From: Lentilactobacillus kribbianus
GTDB lineage: Bacteria > Bacillota > Bacilli > Lactobacillales > Lactobacillaceae
Assembly (NCBI RefSeq): GCF_013184075.1
Contig: NZ_JABEQQ010000002.1
Coordinates: 496,001 to 560,000 of the forward strand
Direction of reading: 5' to 3'
DNA length: 64,000 bases
The translations under genes and the position numbers were made by a program. Numbering within the stretch: the first letter of the stretch is position 1; each line of letters starts with the position of its first letter. The notes under the pieces were generated by a model. That model made no database searches. It saw nothing but the letters and a program-made list of their open reading frames with translations, and was not told the DNA's origin. This document shows, piece after piece, positions 55,900-62,209 of this stretch.

Positions 55900-56355
55900 A
55901 TGAAGAAACGATTAACCGCCCTATTGGCTTTTGCTATGGTTCCCCTAGTATTAGCTGGATGCTCAACTAGCAATAAAAAGGACAATGCTGCATCAGAGAG
56001 CCTTAGCCGAAGTGATAAAGCTTCTATGGCCAATAGCACTTCCAAAAAGATTCATTGGAAGGGTGGCGTGTACACTACTAAGTATTCACTTAAACAAATG
56101 CAACAAAAGTTTAATGTCCACTACTCTAAAACTAAACAATCTAAAAATGTTTACGTTTACCACAATGAGTATATGGGCTTGACTAGAGGGTCTAACATTA
56201 AAAACCAAGCTAAGGGTGTCAAAAGTACTCAAGGTAAGATTACTGATAAAAACGGTTATTATGCCGCCTTCTTTACGTATGATTCAAAACAAAACTTCCA
56301 AAGTAAGAAGTATGTTAGCTTAAAAGATGGCAATCTATACGTTCAACGCTTCTAA
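55900..56355 (+). CDS. Putative lipoprotein, unknown function
   Basis: A 151-residue protein with a signal peptide and lipobox LAGC (Cys at about 26), a Ser/Lys-rich linker and a C-terminal domain rich in Tyr and Lys (KIHWKGGVYTTKYSLKQMQQKF; YVSLKDGNLYVQRF). I do not recognise the domain. GGAG lies 9 bases before ATG 55900. It is exported and membrane-anchored; its role is unknown. It is followed by a strong terminator. Confidence 0.8.
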   Translation: MKKRLTALLAFAMVPLVLAGCSTSNKKDNAASESLSRSDKASMANSTSKKIHWKGGVYTTKYSLKQMQQKFNVHYSKTKQSKNVYVYHNEYMGLTRGSNIKNQAKGVKSTQGKITDKNGYYAAFFTYDSKQNFQSKKYVSLKDGNLYVQRF

Positions 56356-56365
56356 ATAACTCAAG

Positions 56366-56412
56366 TTAAAATAGTGAATTCGTGAATTAAAAAACGAATT
56401 CACTATTTTATT
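56366..56412 (+). terminator. Terminator after the lipoprotein gene
   Basis: A perfect 15-bp stem, AAAATAGTGAATTCG at 56368-56382 with its complement at 56395-56409, loop of 12 bases, then T's. Confidence 0.85.
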
Positions 56413-56526
56413 TTATATTTTTATCTATAATGAAATTCTATTTTAGTAATATTTGCTATATAATCATAATGTATCTATTTATTTTTATTTTAAGTAGATA
56501 ACATTAATACATAGGCGGTTTTAATT

Positions 56527-56769
56527 ATGAATACCTTAAAGAAAACAGCATTAATTTTCATGGCAACCATTTCAATTAGTGGCGGTGCATCAACTATTGT
56601 TCCGACATCATCTATGGCCAAAACTCGATACGTTTATATCGCACCTAAGCATGGTAAAAAGTATCATTTGGCTAAAAATTGTCGTGGATTAAGACGAGCA
56701 AAGAAAATTCAAAAAAAGACCCTCAAGTGGGCCAAAAAGCATGGCTATAAAATGTGTCGTTTAGGTTAA
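56527..56769 (+). CDS. Small secreted protein with a HxxxxxC/C metal-site-like motif
   Basis: An 80-residue protein with a Sec signal peptide (cleavage probably after SSMA, residue 31) and a mature part of about 49 very basic residues. The mature part contains GKKYHLAKNCRGLRR and WAKKHGYKMCRLG (His47, Cys52, Cys77). The spacing recalls small Ada-like or competence-nuclease-associated zinc/DNA-binding domains often found at the C-terminus of secreted lactobacillus proteins, here as a stand-alone unit. The function is unknown. ATG 56527 follows AGGCGG. Confidence 0.78.
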   Translation: MNTLKKTALIFMATISISGGASTIVPTSSMAKTRYVYIAPKHGKKYHLAKNCRGLRRAKKIQKKTLKWAKKHGYKMCRLG

Positions 56770-56799
56770 CTTTTTCCTTAACTATAATTTTATTACTAA

Positions 56800-56842
56800 T
56801 AAGTCGATTTCGGTTTCAACGAAAATCGGCTTTTTATTTTTC
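56800..56842 (+). terminator. Terminator after the small secreted protein gene
   Basis: AGTCGATTTCG pairs with CGAAAATCGGCT (G-U and one bulge) around a GTTTCAA loop, followed by TTTTTATTTTT. Confidence 0.78.
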
Positions 56843-57000
56843 TAAAAATGAAATTATGAAACTTTGTCGTGGTTAATCAATCTATTATAGTATTTTGTTT
56901 ATCTCGTTATAAAAAGTTAATTGATAACCATGTAGCAACTAGTTATAATTTATTTTGTAAATAATCATTAACTACTTATTAATAAAAATGGAGAATATAT

Positions 57001-57174
57001 ATGACTCAAAAAATGCGCCTATTCATTAAAATAACCTGTACTTTGGCAATTTTAATTACTGGTTGTTTTATATCCGGCTGTAGTAGTGAACATATAACTC
57101 CAGCTCGTCACAATTCTATTTCCAATAATCAATCCAATCATCACAAAGCTAAGTTAAAAACGGACCATAATTAA
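57001..57174 (+). CDS. Very small lipoprotein (57 residues)
   Basis: MTQKMRLFIKITCTLAIL opens a signal peptide followed by two successive lipobox candidates, LITGC (Cys22) and ISGC (Cys27). A short polar, Asn/His/Lys-rich tail of about 30 residues follows. GGAG lies 7 bases before the ATG. It has no recognisable domain. The ribosome site, signal features and position among other small exported proteins support it as a real gene. Confidence 0.7.
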   Translation: MTQKMRLFIKITCTLAILITGCFISGCSSEHITPARHNSISNNQSNHHKAKLKTDHN

Positions 57175-57269
57175 TTTTGCGATAGATTAACCGTTATGAG
57201 CATTAAACTCTATCTCTTCCATAACTTCGTTTATAATATAACTAATCAAACGCTTAAGGAGGGATTACA

Positions 57270-57605
57270 TTGCAAGAAACTGGTAAAGAAACACCACAAG
57301 AAATTAAAGGCTGGAACTGGGGTGCCTTTATGTTTAACTGGATTTGGGGTATTGGAAATCATACCTATTTACCCTTGCTAAGTCTGATTCCAGTAGTCAA
57401 TATTATTTGGGTATTTATAACTGGCTTCAAAGGTAACGAATGGGCTTGGCAAAAAGGAGAATATGAAAGCGTGGCTGAATTTAAAAAAGTTCAGGAAACT
57501 TGGAATCGCGCTGGTTTAGTTCAATTCATTATTTCTATTATTGCTATTATTTTGTACTTTATTTTCTTTGCGGGGATCGTAGCTACATCAATTAATAATC
57601 AATAG
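57270..57605 (+). CDS. Small membrane protein (NWGAFxxNWIWG family)
   Basis: A 111-residue protein with the recurrent motif WNWGAFMFNWIWGIGN, a membrane stretch LLSLIPVVNIIWVFITGF, the motif GFKGNEWAWQKGEYES and a C-terminal helix. This pattern belongs to a widespread Firmicute family of unknown function that is sometimes mis-annotated as ribonuclease G. The start is TTG at 57270, with AGGAGG spaced 7 bases; no ATG is available before the conserved part. Confidence 0.82.
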   Translation: MQETGKETPQEIKGWNWGAFMFNWIWGIGNHTYLPLLSLIPVVNIIWVFITGFKGNEWAWQKGEYESVAEFKKVQETWNRAGLVQFIISIIAIILYFIFFAGIVATSINNQ

Positions 57606-57645
57606 AAAAAAGCCGTTAATGTTTAAGATTAACGGCTTTTTTATT
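57603..57645 (+). terminator. Terminator after the small membrane protein gene
   Basis: AAAAAGCCGTTAAT/ATTAACGGCTTTTT, a perfect 14-bp stem with a GTTTAAG loop and a T run (57606-57643). Confidence 0.88.
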
Positions 57646-57687
57646 TTCTCATTATTTCTTATTGATTTTGATAAAAGCTAAAACTAA

Positions 57688-57726
57688 AAACAACCCTGTC
57701 AAATCAACGTTTGACAAGGTTATTTT
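57688..57726 (-). terminator. Terminator after tRNA-Leu
   Basis: On the minus strand AACCTTGTCAAA and TTTGACAGGGTT pair around CGTTGA, followed by GTTTTTAGTTTT, about 35 bases after the tRNA 3' end. Confidence 0.75.
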
Positions 57727-57758
57727 CTTTTTCTAATTTGTTCTTATTGTTTCTGTAA

Positions 57759-57843
57759 TGCCCTGAGCAGGATTCGAACCTGTACTTGATTACTCAAACA
57801 GCGACCTGAACGCTGCGCGTCTGCCAATTCCGCCACCAGGGCA
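57759..57843 (-). tRNA. tRNA-Leu (anticodon CAG)
   Basis: An 85-base minus-strand cloverleaf: acceptor TGCCCTG/CAGGGCA, D arm GGCGGAATTGGCAGAC, anticodon stem CAGCG/CGCTG with loop TTCAGGT (anticodon CAG), a long class II variable arm and T arm ACAGGTTCGAATCCTGT-like. CCA is not encoded. Confidence 0.95.
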
Positions 57844-57863
57844 ACAACACATTAAAGTATACC

Positions 57864-58562
57864 TTAATATGTCAAATTTGAAAAGGGACTCCGCCGCTTG
57901 GAACGGAAAACCAAAAAGCGAATCGCAGCTGGATTTAGTTTCATTAATGTATAACCAATCAAGGCCATTAATAGTGAACCTGAAACATCCATAATTAAGT
58001 CCCCCATGGTATCCATTAAGGCTGCTCGTCCCATTAACATGTGACCGGCCTGTAAATATCGTTGTAAGTTTAGATTAGCGATGCCATCCATCGTAAATTC
58101 GTAGAATTCCCAAAATACTCCAATAGTTGTTCCAAAAGTAAAAGCAAACAAACTCATCAAAGCCGGTTCCATTCGAGCCTTATCCCGTCCTGAACCCAAT
58201 ACATTAAACAAGCCAAAGCCTATGCCCGCTAACATAATAGCAGAAAAAAGATGTTCATACTTATCCCAGTTAGGAACACTATAAAATTGAAGTCCTGAAC
58301 CCAAGAATATCGACATATACAAAAAAATGTAAAAGAATATTAATTCCACCTCTGGAAAATAAAATCGACCTATTTTTTCAATTAGAAATGGCAAAACAGC
58401 AATGATCATCCCTAAAAGTACTTCAATTAGCAATAATTGCTGTCCTTTAAAAGCCGACCGGCCTTGCAGATATAAGTAACCATAATAGCCTACATACCAA
58501 ACCATCGATAATTCGGTTATGAGGAAGAACCAAATACTAATTTTGTGTTCAATCTTATTCAC
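57864..58562 (-). CDS. YjdF/DUF2238-like membrane protein
   Basis: A 232-residue protein with about six membrane helices. The conserved polar motifs of the YjdF family lie between them: WDKYEHLFSA (about 99-108), WEFYEFTMD (about 150-158) and DTMGDLIMDVSGS (about 184-196). The function of the family is unknown. It starts at GTG 58562 with AAGGG upstream. It is monocistronic, upstream of tRNA-Leu on the same strand. Confidence 0.85.
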   Translation of the reverse strand: MNKIEHKISIWFFLITELSMVWYVGYYGYLYLQGRSAFKGQQLLLIEVLLGMIIAVLPFLIEKIGRFYFPEVELIFFYIFLYMSIFLGSGLQFYSVPNWDKYEHLFSAIMLAGIGFGLFNVLGSGRDKARMEPALMSLFAFTFGTTIGVFWEFYEFTMDGIANLNLQRYLQAGHMLMGRAALMDTMGDLIMDVSGSLLMALIGYTLMKLNPAAIRFLVFRSKRRSPFSNLTY

Positions 58563-58645
58563 TGGTCATCCCTTCTTTCAATAAATTTCATTTCATTTGA
58601 AACAAGTATAACTCATTTATAACTGACTTAGTTTACAAAGACCTA

Positions 58646-58681
58646 CAAAAAAAGACATTGTTATTTACAATGGCCTTTTTA
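58646..58681 (-). terminator. Terminator after the CPBP-family gene
   Basis: AGGCCATTG/CAATGTCTT stem with a TAAATAA-type loop and seven T's on the minus strand, directly after the stop at 58682. Confidence 0.8.
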
Positions 58682-59389
58682 CTAATGATAAATCGAGAAA
58701 ACTAACACACCTACTGCAATTAAATTATTCAAAGAATGTAATCCAATGGCCACGACCAATTTATCACTCTTCAAATATACAAAGCTTAATACCCATCCCA
58801 AGGCAGCATAAACTAAAAAGCTAATTAAATTAAGGTTATGCTGATGCAGTGCAGAAAATAAAATGCCACTCAGAAAGGCTCCCCACCATTTGTTTTTAGT
58901 TGAGAAAAAGGCATTAATGAAATAACCACGAAAGATCAGTTCTTCCAAAATAGGTGAAAGAAAAATGGTACTAATCACCATCAAAATTAATACTACCTGG
59001 TTACTAGCCAATAACTTTTCGATAACTAGGTTATTCGCTGTTGTGTTCTGATTATATATCCAATGATTAGCTATGCCTAAACCAAACTGAATGATGAAGT
59101 AAAATACTAAACCACTGAGCATTAAACCCCAATCTTTTCCCGTCAACTTCCAAGAAATATGGTTATCAGTTGTATGATTAACCTGCTGATAACAATACTT
59201 AGCTGCCCAGATAGCAATTCCAAACAATATCAAGTAAATAACGCCCAACAATAGTTCAGATACCAAGTTGAATCTACCAGATGCAATATATTGCACGGGT
59301 AATTGAACTACTAATACCGCTAAAATAAGGGTTATTAAAATCAACAAACGACTACTAAAAGTCTGCGTTAAAGAATTATTTCCCTTCAT
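58682..59389 (-). CDS. CPBP family intramembrane protease homologue (Abi/CAAX-like)
   Basis: A 235-residue protein with about seven or eight membrane helices. It shows the CPBP motifs EELIFRGYFIN (EExxxR) and FSALHQHNLN (FxxxH); a late conserved His region, GLHSLNNLI, is also present. Members in lactic acid bacteria include bacteriocin self-immunity proteins and prenyl-endopeptidase-like enzymes; no bacteriocin gene is visible beside it. GGGGGG lies 6 bases before ATG 59389, so the longer frame is not needed. It follows the S53 peptidase gene by 39 bases with no terminator between. Confidence 0.88.
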   Translation of the reverse strand: MKGNNSLTQTFSSRLLILITLILAVLVVQLPVQYIASGRFNLVSELLLGVIYLILFGIAIWAAKYCYQQVNHTTDNHISWKLTGKDWGLMLSGLVFYFIIQFGLGIANHWIYNQNTTANNLVIEKLLASNQVVLILMVISTIFLSPILEELIFRGYFINAFFSTKNKWWGAFLSGILFSALHQHNLNLISFLVYAALGWVLSFVYLKSDKLVVAIGLHSLNNLIAVGVLVFSIYH

Positions 59390-59428
59390 TGTTATCCCCC
59401 CTAAATAAATTCTCACTCTTAATGATAC

Positions 59429-61291
59429 TTATTTTTGGGACTTAAAGGCTGAATTTAGCTTACCAAAATTAATTGTACCTAATCCAGTGGCCTGATTATA
59501 AATTTTGCCTGGTTGACCAGTATAATATAGGTTTGAGTTATTATTACGACTATCTAGTTTAGTAAATGGCGATTGTTTAGTTTTAGCAAATTTATAAATT
59601 TGTGGATTCCAAAAACCTAAGCGTTTACCGTTACTATTACTAATCAACGTACTAGCAGCCGCAACTTGAGGAGCAGCAATACTAGTGCCGCCGGAAACAA
59701 ACCATTGACCATGTTTTCCGGTTTTAGCATTACTTAAATAAGTACTGTATCCGGTATTAGGATCGGCGTTGACACTAACGTCCGGTACATTTCGACCACT
59801 ATGACTACCACTAACATTTTTAGCTTTTTTTAAAATAGAAATCGAACTACCTTTAATTTGCCACAACTGGGTAGCATTATAGCTGCCCACTCCGGCAATC
59901 TTTTTTTGGTAAGCTGGCAAACCATTTAAAGTACTAAAGCCTCCACCAGTACCAGCAAAGTAACTTGCTAACCAAGCTGTCCTAGAATAAAATTGTTGTT
60001 TGGCATAATTAGGGTATAAAAAGTCAGAGGACCAAGCGCGTTCTTTGGTGATTTTTAATTTCTTACCGTTCACAGTATAGCTGGCCGGTAAAGTGGTTCC
60101 GCCCACAGCCGTTACATATGGAGAATTGGCAGGTGCATCCACGTTTAACCCTGGATTTTGACCTTCTTGAATACCATCATAAGCACCACTATCTCCACTA
60201 GCCGTAAAAACCGAGATTCCTTGAGCGGCTGCTTGCATAAATAAGAAATTCATAATTTGATTATATTGCTTAGGGGTTGTTCCCAATTTAATTTCACTCT
60301 GAATTTGTTTTTCGCTTTGACCCCAGCTTAATGATAAACTATCCACTTTATTTTGGCCCACCGCTGCCGCTAATGAATTAATCATGCCCGTGACATCTGA
60401 TTTACCAATATACGTTTTAATATTAGCCCTTGGTGCTATGGCACCAGCCTGTTCAACATCAATGGTGGTTTCGTCATAACCATCCCAACTGCCCTTATAA
60501 TCATTAGTATGATAAACACTAATGCGATTATTTTTAGCTGGAATTCCCTCACTTTTCCAGTACTGGGTAGCATCTTTAGTATTAAAGTTGGCAAAACTAA
60601 TAATGCCAATTGACTTACCACTACCATCATTACCGGAACTGTATAGTGAATCTACATTATATTGATTCATAAATTTCCGCGGTGAATCATTAGTACTAGT
60701 ATTGGCTACTCGTTTATACATTACATTAGACTGCATTTTACCAACATTTTGTGCTTGATTGTTATTAGTATAACTTTGGTAGTTAGATAACCCGGCAATC
60801 GCCAACACATTCTTTCCCAAGGATCCTGAAATTTTAGGGGTGCCTTTGGTTTTTTGAATGGTAACGCCATTTTGTTTAGTTGTATATAACTTAACGTGAA
60901 ATGCTTTTTGGATATCTGAAGTTTTACCTTTAACAGCTAAAACCATATTACCGGCATACATAACGCCCTTAATATGGTACTTTGCCAAGTATTTTCTCAT
61001 CGCTTTTACTTTGCTGTCACTTTGACCATATTTTTGAGCCACTTGATGAGATGACAGATATTTATGGTATTTAGAATTCCCTGGCGTGACAGTTTGATAA
61101 ACGTATTTGCTTAACCCTGTTTCATTTTTGGGCTTTAAAATGACATCTACTAATTGCACTTTGCTACCCTTAACTGGCTTTTGTGTACTTTTAGACTTAG
61201 CTTGAGCCGTCATTCCACCGGTTAAAAGCATCCCAACTGCAGTCAGTACCATGGCACCTTTTTTAAGCTCATTGTTTAACTTTTTTTTCAC
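59429..61291 (-). CDS. Secreted S53 family (sedolisin/kumamolisin-like) serine-carboxyl peptidase
   Basis: A 620-residue pre-pro-enzyme with a signal peptide (about 1-31, cleavage after AQA), pro-kumamolisin domain (about 45-170) and catalytic domain. Catalytic Glu274 and Asp278 lie in GYDETTIDVEQAG, oxyanion Asp367 in ASGDSGAY and nucleophile Ser537 in SGGTSIAAP. Such enzymes are acid-active endopeptidases that self-process. The C-terminal calcium site is not canonical (NQATGLG instead of D-containing GWD..TG). It starts at GTG 61291 with GGGAGG six bases upstream. The substrate is unknown; protein feeding or surface remodelling in acid are possibilities. Confidence 0.93.
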   Translation of the reverse strand: MKKKLNNELKKGAMVLTAVGMLLTGGMTAQAKSKSTQKPVKGSKVQLVDVILKPKNETGLSKYVYQTVTPGNSKYHKYLSSHQVAQKYGQSDSKVKAMRKYLAKYHIKGVMYAGNMVLAVKGKTSDIQKAFHVKLYTTKQNGVTIQKTKGTPKISGSLGKNVLAIAGLSNYQSYTNNNQAQNVGKMQSNVMYKRVANTSTNDSPRKFMNQYNVDSLYSSGNDGSGKSIGIISFANFNTKDATQYWKSEGIPAKNNRISVYHTNDYKGSWDGYDETTIDVEQAGAIAPRANIKTYIGKSDVTGMINSLAAAVGQNKVDSLSLSWGQSEKQIQSEIKLGTTPKQYNQIMNFLFMQAAAQGISVFTASGDSGAYDGIQEGQNPGLNVDAPANSPYVTAVGGTTLPASYTVNGKKLKITKERAWSSDFLYPNYAKQQFYSRTAWLASYFAGTGGGFSTLNGLPAYQKKIAGVGSYNATQLWQIKGSSISILKKAKNVSGSHSGRNVPDVSVNADPNTGYSTYLSNAKTGKHGQWFVSGGTSIAAPQVAAASTLISNSNGKRLGFWNPQIYKFAKTKQSPFTKLDSRNNNSNLYYTGQPGKIYNQATGLGTINFGKLNSAFKSQK

Positions 61292-61312
61292 AGTAATCCT
61301 CCCTAAATCAGA

Positions 61313-61549
61313 TTAATCGTCGTCATCATCGTCGTCACGGTTATAAGAGCTAACTCCCATTTTTTGATCCCAATTTCGTAAAAATACTACTAATAAAGGT
61401 GTTAAAATGATACGTGCTACAAAAATAGCGATAACTAAATAAATAATCAATGCTAGTTTATTATCATCAAAATCTTTTACAATGAAGATCGACACAATTA
61501 TTAAAATAATCATGGCAATTACTTCAGTCCAAATAACCCATTTTTTCAT
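61313..61549 (-). CDS. Small two-helix membrane protein with poly-Asp tail
   Basis: A 78-residue protein with two membrane helices (about 4-24 and 31-56), a short cytoplasmic or external segment and a C-terminal run of seven Asp. AGGTGA precedes the ATG. The family is not recognised. It is 21 bases upstream of the S53 peptidase gene on the same strand and could be co-transcribed with it. Confidence 0.78.
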   Translation of the reverse strand: MKKWVIWTEVIAMIILIIVSIFIVKDFDDNKLALIIYLVIAIFVARIILTPLLVVFLRNWDQKMGVSSYNRDDDDDDD

Positions 61550-61674
61550 TAAATATTTTCACCTAACTTTTCTTACGGCAATTTTATCACATCTTTTAAC
61601 TAAATAAGTTGTTCTCTACTTATTTTCATAGTTTAATGGAAAGGTAATCTTAATTTATTATGGGAGGAATTTTT

Positions 61675-62049
61675 GTGTTAAACGAATTCAAGCAATTTAT
61701 TGCACGCGGTAACGTCTTAGATCTAGCAGTTGGGGTTATCATTGGTGGCGCATTTACTTCAATCGTCACTTCCCTAACCGATAATCTCATCAATCCATTA
61801 ATTGGTATTTTTCTTGGAAAGATTGACTTATCTAGCCTCGTCTTAAAAGTTGGTGGCGCTAATTTTAAATATGGACTATTTATTAACTCCATCATTAACT
61901 TTTTGATTATCGCATTTGTAGTGTTCTTAATGGTCAAAGGTATCAATAAAGTATTACCTAAAAAAGAAATCACCGATAATTCAGAAACGGATAATGCTCT
62001 TCTGAGTGAAATTCGTGACTTATTGAAACAACAAAATGAAAACAAATAA
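61675..62049 (+). CDS. mscL: Large-conductance mechanosensitive channel
   Basis: A 124-residue protein: LNEFKQFIARGNVLDLAVGVIIGGAFTSIV at the start, TM1 (about 15-40), periplasmic loop, TM2 (about 68-92) and a C-terminal helix, with family-typical length. It opens on hypo-osmotic shock to release solutes. The start is GTG 61675 with GGGAGG 7-9 bases upstream; the ATG at 61660 overlaps the ribosome site and would add MGGIF. Confidence 0.97.
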   Translation: MLNEFKQFIARGNVLDLAVGVIIGGAFTSIVTSLTDNLINPLIGIFLGKIDLSSLVLKVGGANFKYGLFINSIINFLIIAFVVFLMVKGINKVLPKKEITDNSETDNALLSEIRDLLKQQNENK

Positions 62050-62092
62050 AAAGGAGCTGGTTGCCAATGATAGGTAATCAGCTTTTTTGTTT
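62045..62092 (+). terminator. mscL terminator
   Basis: A stem AAAAGGAGCTGGTTGCC with GGTAATCAGCTTTTTT (mismatches and G-U) and a loop AATGATA, then T's. Confidence 0.72.
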
Positions 62093-62142
62093 AAAAATAA
62101 TATAACGATAAGTTAATTATAATAGTTCTTATTGTTTGCGGA

Positions 62143-62157
62143 TTGACAGCGCTTGAT
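62143..62157 (+). promoter_or_regulatory. Possible catabolite-responsive element before the GH65 gene
   Basis: TTGACAGCGCTTGAT matches the cre pattern WTGNAANCGNWNNCW with two mismatches and sits 53 bases before the start codon. TTGACA could also serve as a -35; no good -10 lies at normal spacing, with TAGGTT at 16 bases the nearest. The sugar-enzyme context makes CcpA control plausible. Confidence 0.35.
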
Positions 62158-62209
62158 TTAAGATTAGGTTATAAAGCTTGGATACATATGAAAGGGAGTT
62201 TTTGATTGT

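Noticed and set aside
58682-59389. CPBP protein as a bacteriocin immunity gene
   Set aside because: No double-glycine leader peptide, bacteriocin transporter or induction genes are nearby; the general protease-homologue call is safer.
61650-62045. 131-codon open frame antisense to mscL
   Set aside because: It lies entirely opposite the well-supported mscL gene, has no ribosome site and gives a protein of low plausibility.
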